Origin: Hyphomicrobiales bacterium
GTDB taxonomy: Bacteria > Pseudomonadota > Alphaproteobacteria > Rhizobiales > CAJQND01
Reading direction: 5' to 3'
Assembly: GCA_028285595.1 (NCBI GenBank)
Contig: JANQOW010000060.1
Coordinates: 1-34,145, forward strand
Length of the DNA stretch: 34,145 nucleotides
In this document: piece by piece, positions 1-6,608 of the stretch
Numbering within the stretch: position 1 is the stretch's first letter
Layout: each line of letters opens with the position of its first letter
Made by a program: the position numbers and the translations under genes
The notes under the pieces: generated by a model
What the model saw: the letters and a program-made list of their open reading frames with translations, nothing else
What the model was told of the DNA's origin: nothing
Database searches by the model: none

Positions 1-619
1 CGCTCAGCATTGAGCAAAGGTCTTCGACCTTCTCCACGCCAGCCTCGGCCATTTGCGCGGCGTCAACGTTGGGGTCATAGCCCAACACGCGGGCTCTGAA
101 CCCGGCGCCGGCCATGCGTGCCATGCTGCGTCCGATGCGGCCAACACCCACAAGGCCCACCGTTTTACCGGCCAGGTCAGAGCCCAGCCAGCGCGGGGTG
201 GGCCAGGCCCAGCCCTCTTCATGCATGACGCGGTCCAGCGGGATGAGCTTTTTGGCCAGCGCAATCATCAGCATGAACGCTCCCTCGGCCACGGTCTCTT
301 CGGCATATTCGGGAATGTTGACCACGGGGATGTGACGCGCCCGGGCTGCCTCTATGTCGATGGCGTCGATGCCCACGCCATATTTCACGATCCCCTTCAG
401 GCGCTTGGCTCCGTCGATCACCGCCTTGGTGATCGGCGTATAGCACATCAACAGCAAATCGGCGTCTGCCACCTCTGCGGCAAGCTCGGCTTCGCCGACA
501 CCGTCAGGCAGAAGCACCAGCTCAGCGCCAAGCGCACGAAGCTCCGCATCGATAACGGGGCATTCCAGTTCCTTGTCTGTGCGCACGATCTTTGGTGCGC
601 GAGCCGGGGGCGTGGGCAT
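1..619 (-). CDS. D-isomer-specific 2-hydroxyacid dehydrogenase, 3' part outside window
   Basis: Reading leftward from ATG at 619-617, about 206 codons are visible and the C-terminus is cut by the window edge. The protein has the N-terminal substrate-binding half with YGVGIDAID and the hallmark PEYAEETVAEGAFMLM-type segment. The Rossmann fingerprint GLVGVGRIGR follows. These mark the NAD(P)-dependent D-2-hydroxyacid dehydrogenase family (phosphoglycerate, glyoxylate or related 2-oxoacid reductases). The catalytic His/Glu lie beyond the visible part, so substrate cannot be judged. AAAGGA lies about 8 nt upstream of the ATG and supports the start. The gene is transcribed away from the decayed island on its right, so it probably marks the left core-genome border. 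Confidence 0.85.
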   Translation of the reverse strand, partial: MPTPPARAPKIVRTDKELECPVIDAELRALGAELVLLPDGVGEAELAAEVADADLLLMCYTPITKAVIDGAKRLKGIVKYGVGIDAIDIEAARARHIPVVNIPEYAEETVAEGAFMLMIALAKKLIPLDRVMHEEGWAWPTPRWLGSDLAGKTVGLVGVGRIGRSMARMAGAGFRARVLGYDPNVDAAQMAEAGVEKVEDLCSMLS

Positions 620-840
620 GGGCGTTTCCTTTGTTCGCCCGTGTTCCATAGAGGGTTTGGCCGCCTTGGGACAGTGCGGTTCTGTGTCCTGGACTTGGCA
701 TGGAGGATGAGTTGGATGGGAGCGCTCTCCATGACAGTAGCCAGCGAGGCCGTCTTGGCGCGGTGCGCCGGCCCACCGGCATACGCCTTTGGCGTTGCGG
801 TTCATGATTGAGGAGGCGCACGGGTTCACCGCCATAGGCG

Positions 841-1395
841 GTGCGGGTGAAGATCGACAGGGTCGACCGCATCGGACTGTGCGATGAACGCGGGCGCGCC
901 AAGGAGATCATGTCGACCATCCAGTCGGGCGTGGACCCCACCGCCGGGCCGAAGGAGACGGGCATCACACGGGACGATGCCCTGGACGCGCACCTTGCCG
1001 AGCGCGAGCTGAGGCCGGCTACCGTCCGGGGATACACCTATGATTTGAACAGGTACCTTAAGCAGTTTCGGCGGCGGGCCGTGGCAGATATCACGCGCCA
1101 GGACTGTCGGGACCTCCTGGAGACGCTCACCGCGCGCCATGGCCGGATCGCGGCCCGGCACGTGACCGAGCCCAGGGAGGACAAGCGCCCGTCGACGTCG
1201 CCGCACGCTCTCAGGCACCACGCGCGCACGCTGATGATCGCGGCCGGCGTTCCCTATGCAGAGAGCGCGCTGCTGCTAGGCCAGAAGCTGCCAGGCGTCT
1301 CGGGGGGACACGTTCATCCGGAGCACCTGGCGGAGGCGCTGAGGCTGCACTCTCAGGCACTCGAGACCCTTGTTCTGGCTGAGGCCCACCATTAG
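841..1395 (+). pseudogene. Decayed tyrosine recombinase (phage/ICE-type integrase), internal deletion
   Basis: The 184-aa reading frame resembles a tyrosine integrase in pieces. Residues about 20-100 look like the end of the arm-binding region and the core-binding domain (RAKEIMSTIQSGVDP, then RPATVRGYTYDLNRYL). After about residue 118 the frame jumps straight to the extreme C-terminus (HALRHHARTLMIAAGVPYAESALLLGQ, a HxxR box region, then GVSGGHVHPEHLAEALR). The catalytic core between them, including the first catalytic Arg, is missing, roughly 150 residues. The usual nucleophile Tyr near the end appears to be His (GGHVHPE). The N-terminus is also incomplete. The protein should be inactive as a recombinase. 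It is probably the relic of the element that built the small island up to the tRNA-Arg at 3510-3586. Confidence 0.75.
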
Positions 1396-1746
1396 AGACT
1401 TCCGGTAAGATAACCTTTGAGAACGGAACTTGGTTGGCCACGCAAAGCGTTGAACTGTATCATGCCGGTGCGCATCAGAAATCAAATTAGACTAACGGTG
1501 TCGGCCAGGCGCCGTTACGGATTGCGCAGTCGCCACCGTTGTGACTATTCTAGGTTGTTGAAGGCGAATCTGCTAGCGCATGGTTAGCAGCATTTGCTCG
1601 GAAGAGGCATCGCTCTACCCCTGACAAGACCAAATTAGCTAGGCGGCGATTGGGTCGGGCTTTGATGTTCAAGACGGTTACTTCATGTGCGGTGCTATTA
1701 GTGAGCCCGAAATCTGCTAGTTTTTATACGAGCGAAAGATAATAGA
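1396..1746. other. Non-coding gap, transition into AT-rich DNA
   Basis: About 350 bases without a convincing gene on either strand. Short frames here lack coding character. Composition shifts towards AT toward the right, ahead of the AT-rich gene at 1747. TTTTATAC near 1720-1727 could be part of a promoter for that gene, but I see no clear -35 partner. Confidence 0.5.
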
Positions 1747-2610
1747 ATGAGCACAGAGCTAAAAGGGAGCTTCAAGTTCGGGTTTGAATTGAAGGAGAAA
1801 GACTTACGCAGGATTGTTGATACAATTACGGATAAATATTCAAATTCAAAATCAAATAATTTGATACATCAATACAAATTCAAAGATATAAAAGGATTGG
1901 TGACTGAGACTAATAATATAGATGATATATTTTTTGATGATAACGTGGGTTCCAAGAAGATATCTCAAATATCTTTGGAAATATATGATAAAGAAAAAAC
2001 ACATTACTCAAATGTAAATTTTTTTGATCTAAAATCAGAGAAAGATGAAAAAAATTCCATTAATTATAAACTTTCAGGAGATAACAGAGACTACGTATTT
2101 GTGCTCGCTTCTGAATTGGATGATCGGATAAATCAATTCAAAAAAATAAATATGAGCAACTTAGTCAGCGATCGATTTGTCCCGATGCTTTTTGTGATGG
2201 CCTTAATTCCAGTATTGATCATATTAACGTTCATCAAGAGTGCGGATTTTAAGAAAGCAAAAATTGAATTCATAGAAAAAATCTCACTAGAAAATTATAC
2301 AGATACTATATCTGGAATAAAACAATTGATGTTTGACATACAATTACATCAACCAACTAGATCAAGTGATTCACCAGAAATAATATACATAAGTTTTGGA
2401 TCAATCATGCTTTTTTTTGTGTCTTATTTTATATTAGGATATTTTTTGGATAAATTCTTTTTTCCATACAATTTTGTCTGGGGGGATTATGCTTCTGAAT
2501 TCGAGAAAAGAAAGAAAATACGAAACGGAATATTTTATACAACCATTGGGGGTGTATTAATTGGAATGATTGGGAGTTATATTGCAGGGTATTTACCTGC
2601 ATTGTTTTAG
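1747..2610 (+). CDS. AT-rich orphan membrane protein, unknown function
   Basis: This 287-aa protein is not recognised. Residues 1-140 are polar and Lys/Asp/Asn-rich with no visible catalytic motif. Hydrophobic stretches at about 148-164, 214-234 and 264-284 suggest two or three membrane segments, with a soluble N-terminal domain and a short loop between. Base use is very different from the rest of the window: one representative 60-base line (1801-1860) has 16 G/C (27%), against a clearly GC-rich neighbourhood. Codons are strongly A/T-ending. No strong Shine-Dalgarno is seen (AAAGATAATAGA precedes the ATG). It sits between an integrase relic and a tRNA, so recent acquisition from an AT-rich donor is the simplest explanation. 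A soluble domain plus membrane segments is also seen in many defence effectors, but nothing here proves that role. Confidence 0.75.
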   Translation: MSTELKGSFKFGFELKEKDLRRIVDTITDKYSNSKSNNLIHQYKFKDIKGLVTETNNIDDIFFDDNVGSKKISQISLEIYDKEKTHYSNVNFFDLKSEKDEKNSINYKLSGDNRDYVFVLASELDDRINQFKKINMSNLVSDRFVPMLFVMALIPVLIILTFIKSADFKKAKIEFIEKISLENYTDTISGIKQLMFDIQLHQPTRSSDSPEIIYISFGSIMLFFVSYFILGYFLDKFFFPYNFVWGDYASEFEKRKKIRNGIFYTTIGGVLIGMIGSYIAGYLPALF

Positions 2611-3122
2611 ATTGTGTTTGAAGTTGCGTTAATAATATATACTAAATATTCAAAAAAAGGCGCCGATAGGTGCAATTTTGGAATGTAGATCCTTTGACTG
2701 ACTTGCCGATTCCGACCTATCATCGCTCCTTTCATGGAGAAAACTGTGTAATGCGAGTGCGCCCCGGTCATGGCACGCATAGGGGCCCCTTCTTGGCCCT
2801 GCGCTCTGGGCGGTCGGTCCTCTCCCGGTGTAACGGTACACAATGCAAACTAGGTACCTGAGGCATGCTGCAAACTTGATGAACAGATTGGTTTTCGCTC
2901 TAGAATGCGGGTTGGGCTCAGTTGCTGTATCAATGAACCTGCAGAGAGCATCAGACTTCCGATCAGGCGTCCCAGAGGGAGCAGGCTCTTGGAAATGCTA
3001 GGCAAATGGGTTCTCGCCACGCCATGAACACCGGGCTGGGCACCGGAAATGGTCAACCGCTTCCGGGGGACGGTGGGCCCCGGGGTCGCGGTCGGGCCTC
3101 CCCAAGAGGTGAGAGGGAGGCG
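2611..3122. other. Island interior without recognisable gene
   Basis: About 510 bases. The first 60 or so bases are still AT-rich, and the rest returns to GC-rich composition. Frames of about 60-75 codons exist on both strands, but none has recognisable motifs or a good ribosome binding site. A GC-rich, partly palindromic patch (GGTGGGCCCCGGGG) lies around 3071-3084. I read this stretch as debris of a former mobile element. Confidence 0.45.
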
Positions 3123-3509
3123 TCACTTGAATGCGCGCTTCGTCAGCTCGGGCCTCTCGGCCTTCGCGACCTCGAGCGCCTCGGTTAGCTGCAGCCTCTC
3201 GGTCGCGCGCTCCACTTGAATCTGTTCTGCCCTCTTAAGTAACGAGCGCTCCGCCTGCCGGGTGGACAGCTCGGCATCGAGGGCCTTGCTCATGGGGCTG
3301 GTCCTGACCGCGAGGTCGTAGTCGATCTGCTCCCGCGTCAGCTGGTCCGCTCCAGGTCCCGGTTGGCCGTTCGCCTTCGCCACCAGCTCCGGGTTGGCCC
3401 TGCATATGCCCACGAAGGCGTCAAAGAGGTCCTCACTGCACTCCGTCGCGCGGGCCACGGCCAGATCTATCAGCTCCTGCAGCGTCCTGCCGTCGTACGT
3501 GGATTGGTG
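3123..3509 (-). pseudogene. Gene fragment abutting the tRNA 3' end (unknown, helical)
   Basis: An open frame on the minus strand runs from inside the tRNA gene to TGA at 3125-3123. The part outside the tRNA encodes about 125 residues that look like real protein: LQELIDLAVARATE, SEDLFDAFVGICRANPEL, then a charged helical C-terminus ending in KRAFK. There is no plausible start codon before an internal Met (SPMSKALDAEL, near 3290). The fragment therefore looks like the 3' part of a gene whose 5' end was lost at the tRNA junction, as happens at tRNA-targeted insertion points. I do not recognise the family. It could also be a chance frame. Confidence 0.35.
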
Positions 3510-3586
3510 TGGTGATCCCGGCAGGATTCGAACCTGCGACCCCAAGATTAGGAATCTTGTGCTCTATCCTACTGAGCTACGGGACC
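3510..3586 (-). tRNA. tRNA-Arg, anticodon CCT
   Basis: Complete 77-nt tRNA on the minus strand with encoded CCA. The acceptor stem GGTCCCG pairs with CGGGATC (one G-T wobble). The D-arm contains TAGCTCAG and GAGC. The anticodon arm is CAAGA-TTCCTAA-TCTTG, giving CCT (reads AGG). The T-arm is GCAGG-TTCGAAT-CCTGC. The discriminator is A followed by CCA (TGGT on the plus strand at 3510-3513). Its 3' end points into the island at lower coordinates, as expected if it served as an integration target for the element whose integrase relic is at 841-1395. Confidence 0.96.
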
Positions 3587-3701
3587 ACTCGGAAACCTAT
3601 ACCAAAGGGCGCCGCGCCTTTACAGCCCCATGATCGCCAGCCGGCACCGCGAGGGCCGCGCCGGACCACCAAGCCCTTAATCCGACTCGCCCTCCGGGCA
3701 C

Positions 3702-3758
3702 GAGCGCACCGGTTTCCTAATCTGAGGGTCACAGGTTCGAATCCTGTCGGGGTCACCA
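3702..3758 (+). pseudogene. Degenerate 3' portion of a second tRNA-Arg(CCT)
   Basis: From GAGC (a D-stem 3' strand) to CCA, the plus strand reads like a tRNA-Arg(CCT): loop TTCCTAA, T-arm ACAGG-TTCGAAT-CCTGT, then CGGGGTC-A-CCA. Over the last 45 nt it differs from the intact tRNA at 3510-3586 at only five positions by eye. The 5' side lacks a partner for CGGGGTC (GACCCCG is not found), the D-arm is not formed, and the anticodon stem (CCGGT/TCTGA) pairs poorly. It is therefore a truncated or decayed tRNA copy, possibly a former attachment site. It points away from the intact tRNA, so the pair forms an inverted, not direct, repeat. Confidence 0.7.
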
Positions 3759-3976
3759 TTATTTTCATTTTGAAAAATTTTCGTGCTCTGAACAGGGCGC
3801 CCAGCTCTGATTGTGCCGGTTGCAGGACCGAACGGCGCACAACCGCACGACATCTTGTTTTTCAGCGCGAAAATCGGCGGCCGAGAGGTTTGACCTCGCA
3901 AAATGTCTCGGCATAGCCTGCCGCCAGAAGGGCGATTGGCCGGGGGAGAGCCCAAAACACTAGAGGACGATTCACA
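3759..3976. other. Intergenic region ahead of the Gly/Ala-repeat gene
   Basis: No gene seen. Starts AT-rich just after the tRNA relic (ATTATTTTCATTTTGAAAAATTTTC), then GC-rich. Frames crossing it are extensions of tRNA-derived frames. It presumably holds the promoter of the gene at 3977, but no confident -35/-10 pair is visible. Confidence 0.4.
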
Positions 3977-4342
3977 ATGAAGAAGATCGGAATTCTGCTC
4001 TTGTTTGCTCTCGCAACCGCAGCCCTGTCCAGCATCAGCAACACGTTTTTGTCCTCAGATGCGGTGGCAAAATCGAAGATGAACTTTACCAGCGATCCTA
4101 ACCGGTACGGTGACCTTGTCCGCATTGGCGATGGCGATGGAGCAGGGGCCGGAGCAAGTGCCGGAGCAGGAGCGGGCGCAGGGGCAGGCGCTGGTGCCGG
4201 GGCAGGTGCCGGTGGAGGCGCTGGAGCCGGAGCCGGGGCTGGTGGTGGTAACGCCGGCAATGCCGGAAATGCCGGGGGCCTGGGTCACTCAGCTTCGGGC
4301 GGCCACATCGCCAAATTCATCAAGAGCCTTTTTGCCGATTGA
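3977..4342 (+). CDS. Small secreted Gly/Ala-repeat protein
   Basis: 121 aa. The start at 3977 has AGAGGA about 8-9 nt upstream. Residues 1-32 form a Sec-type signal peptide (KK, hydrophobic core ILLLFALATAAL, possible cleavage after AVA). A short polar segment (residues 33-54, NFTSDPNRYGDLVRIGDGDG) follows. Residues 55-90 are almost purely alternating Gly-Ala with a few GGG breaks, then GNAGNAGNAGG. The C-terminus is amphipathic (GHIAKFIKSLFAD). Silk-like GA tracts are known to form beta-rich, aggregating or elastic material, and a short exported protein like this could be an envelope or matrix component. That is inference; I know no named family. The repeat is also repetitive at DNA level and may vary in length between strains. 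Confidence 0.75.
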   Translation: MKKIGILLLFALATAALSSISNTFLSSDAVAKSKMNFTSDPNRYGDLVRIGDGDGAGAGASAGAGAGAGAGAGAGAGAGGGAGAGAGAGGGNAGNAGNAGGLGHSASGGHIAKFIKSLFAD

Positions 4343-4392
4343 GCGGCCTTTCGCGCGTGTCGGACATCATCTAGCCAACACGAGCACGTCGC

Positions 4393-5268
4393 ATGGAAAC
4401 CTCCTGGATCGATTTCATCTGGAGCCACCTAGGTCGCATCACTCTGAGTGACAGTGTGCTCATGACCGTGCTGGTCATTCCGTTTGTCTACATTGCTGAG
4501 CGTTTTTGGTCCGCGCGGCACGTTACGAAGAGCCATTACACATTCGGCCTCCTGTTCTTTGCCGTCAACGCCATCGTTCTTGGGATCCTGGCGCCCACCA
4601 TCAACTACTGGACAGCGCGCGGTGTGCAGGCGCTGGGGTATGGGCTGATTGATTTGAGCGCGCTCGGGGTCTCCGGTCTGGGCGGCGCGCTGTTGGCTCT
4701 TTTCGTTTCCACCTTCGTGCTGGACTTCTTTTACTACTGGTTTCACAGAGGGCTGCACGCCAATCGCTTTCTTTGGCAAACCCACCTTCTGCATCACTCA
4801 GATGAAAACATGAACATGCTGACGGCTCAGCGCGGCCACGTGTTCGAAGGCCTCCTTGCGCCGTTTTTCATCACCTTCCCCATGGCGGTTCTGTTCAAAC
4901 TGCCGGCGGTTGAAATCGCAATCCTCTCCCTGTTGCCTCAGGCGTATCACTTTGTCTCTCACGCCAACGTTCGCCTGAGCTACGGCCCACTCTGGTGGCT
5001 GATCATCAGCCCGGATTACCACCGGATCCATCATTCGGTCGAACCACGCCATCGCAACAAGAACTTCACAAACTGGTTTCCTATCTGGGACATCCTCTTC
5101 GGCACCCTCTACCGCCCAGGGCGCGATGAACGTCCTGTCACAGGTGTTGAGGGCGTTAAGATCAAAGGGCTATGGCACGCCTATGCGCTGCCGGTCCTTG
5201 GCTGGCGCGACCTGCTCAGCCGGAAGAGAAGAGCGCAAGGCGATCTATCCGCCCGTCAATCTCCTTGA
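4393..5268 (+). CDS. Sterol desaturase / fatty acid hydroxylase family di-iron protein
   Basis: 291-aa integral membrane protein. The eight-histidine type metal ligand set is visible: HxxxH at 118-122 (FHRGLHA), HxxHH at 131-135 (HLLHH), further His at 186 and 190 (YHFVSH), and HxxHH at 210-214 (YHRIHH). Four hydrophobic helices flank these (about 20-36, 49-70, 95-117, 153-183). The family (PF04116) uses a non-haem di-iron centre with O2 to hydroxylate or desaturate lipids, carotenoids, sterols or alkylglycerols. The exact substrate cannot be read from sequence. The last 53 bases overlap the tail of the convergent gene at 5216-6511. The ATG at 4393 is preceded by only a weak GAG-type ribosome site. 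Confidence 0.88.
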   Translation: METSWIDFIWSHLGRITLSDSVLMTVLVIPFVYIAERFWSARHVTKSHYTFGLLFFAVNAIVLGILAPTINYWTARGVQALGYGLIDLSALGVSGLGGALLALFVSTFVLDFFYYWFHRGLHANRFLWQTHLLHHSDENMNMLTAQRGHVFEGLLAPFFITFPMAVLFKLPAVEIAILSLLPQAYHFVSHANVRLSYGPLWWLIISPDYHRIHHSVEPRHRNKNFTNWFPIWDILFGTLYRPGRDERPVTGVEGVKIKGLWHAYALPVLGWRDLLSRKRRAQGDLSARQSP

Positions 5269-6511
5269 GGAGGGCTTGGTAGGCCGGGCTGTTGACGTCG
5301 CGAAAGCGGCTCTTGAACTGCTGCTCTGAGAGCCCTGAAGGAAGGTCATCGATGCGCGGGAAAACGGCCTTCTCAATGGCCATTTTGCCGATCATCCGCG
5401 AACGCTGATCTGAAGATGCCCGCATGAAGGTTTCCGCAAAGCGGATGCCTGACCGGTCGGCAGCCAAATCATCAAAGCTGAAGCCGCTGCCGCCCCGATT
5501 GCTGTCCAGAAGCTCTTTGAACTCGCCGATGGCAAAAGCGATGCTCGAATCGCCCGCGGCTTCAAGGCCGGCGGAAATTGTAAAGTGCTGTCGCAAATCG
5601 ACCCGCCCGCCCAACGTCGTTTTTGAGCAGCCCGTCCCCCTGCCGGAGGTCCCTGCAGGGATCACATCTCCAACGATCTCCTGGAACTTTGGGTGACCAC
5701 AATAGATCGCAAGGGCCAGCAGAGCGGCTTTCACTTCTGAGCGGTCGGATGCGTCTTTGGAGCGCTTATGGGCTCGCCTCAGAGCGTAGGCCAGGAACGG
5801 CAAGGCGGAGCCGCTGGTCTTGAGCTCTCCGGCTTTCACGGCACCATCCAGCGCAAGATAGTAGGAACGCACATGGCCTGCGTTGCTCAGTCCCGTGGCA
5901 GACCGGGCCACCTCTTTAACGCGCGAGGTCAGCGCCTTGCGCTGAGATTCATTCAGAGCAATGCCAAACGTGGCGTAAGGCTTCTCGATCGACACGCTGT
6001 TGATGCCATTCACGGCAACACTGCCCATCCCGTCGCCGAGTACGGCATCCAGAACAACGCCGATAATCGGAACAAACAGATTTGCGGGAAGATCGAAAGA
6101 GCCCAGCCGCATGGACGAAAGCTGAAGTCCGCTGTCTGAGCGGTTGATGATCACCTGGAAATTCAGCCACCCTCCCAATGGAAAGCGCGTCGCATCAGCC
6201 GATGCCCTGATCCCCAATCCGTTGCTCAACATCATCGCGCGTCCGCGCACTGCCGGGATCGCCCGCGTGGAGAACGCCAAGATTCCATTCACGTCTTTCT
6301 CCGAAACCCGGATGAGCTGTTTGCTGTCGCTCTCCGTGATCGACCGGATCTCTCGAATGATCTCTTTGGTGCGTGCGGCATCCCGCGATGTGCTGACATA
6401 GCGCTGGCTGACAAGGGGATCGGGCTGCATTGCCGCCAGGATCAACGCGAAGGGGGAAATCAACAAAACAATCAAGAGTATGAAAATAAGCGCAAGAAGA
6501 CGTTTCATCAT
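5216..6511 (-). CDS. Membrane-anchored conserved-looking protein of unknown function
   Basis: About 431 aa from the ATGATG at 6511-6506. A longer frame starts at 6577, but the upstream 22 residues are polar and precede an obvious N-terminal anchor (KRLLALIFILLIVLLISPFALILAAM), so I choose the later start. After the single membrane segment the protein is predicted to be periplasmic. A globular part at about 35-210 contains SEKDVNGILAFSTRAIP and a segment with small-residue strands (LGGWLNFQVIINRSDSGLQLSSMRLGSFDLP, residues within 125-160). A mainly helical C-terminal half holds two Cys (AIYCGHP and GRGTGCS). I do not recognise the family. It ends inside the 3' end of the neighbouring di-iron hydroxylase and lies downstream of the RND pump gene on the same strand (about 100 bp gap), so co-transcription with the pump is possible. 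Confidence 0.8.
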   Translation of the reverse strand: MMKRLLALIFILLIVLLISPFALILAAMQPDPLVSQRYVSTSRDAARTKEIIREIRSITESDSKQLIRVSEKDVNGILAFSTRAIPAVRGRAMMLSNGLGIRASADATRFPLGGWLNFQVIINRSDSGLQLSSMRLGSFDLPANLFVPIIGVVLDAVLGDGMGSVAVNGINSVSIEKPYATFGIALNESQRKALTSRVKEVARSATGLSNAGHVRSYYLALDGAVKAGELKTSGSALPFLAYALRRAHKRSKDASDRSEVKAALLALAIYCGHPKFQEIVGDVIPAGTSGRGTGCSKTTLGGRVDLRQHFTISAGLEAAGDSSIAFAIGEFKELLDSNRGGSGFSFDDLAADRSGIRFAETFMRASSDQRSRMIGKMAIEKAVFPRIDDLPSGLSEQQFKSRFRDVNSPAYQALLKEIDGRIDRLALFSSG

Positions 6512-6608
6512 AGTGTATCCAGGGGGCAACAGCGATCTATTCTGTTGAAATATAACATGACGATGGTGGGCGCGCACAGCGCGCGGCGCGATAAATCGCC
6601 GGCAAAGC

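Noticed and set aside
53-811. Plus-strand 252-aa frame over the 2-hydroxyacid dehydrogenase
   Set aside because: Antisense to a well-supported enzyme with clear motifs; the translated sequence has no recognisable domain.
3509-3955. Several short frames carrying peptides such as PAGFEPATPRLG and PTGFEPVTLRLG
   Set aside because: These are the well-known false translations of tRNA genes and tRNA remnants.
3862-4260. Minus-strand 132-aa frame with long Pro-Ala repeat
   Set aside because: It is the antisense reading of the Gly/Ala-repeat gene; the repeat keeps other frames open by base composition. No ribosome site or signal was seen.
4135-4280. Repeat array that might be taken for a CRISPR or minisatellite
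   Set aside because: Repeats are 6-12 bases, in frame with Gly-Ala codons, without spacers; they belong to the coding sequence.
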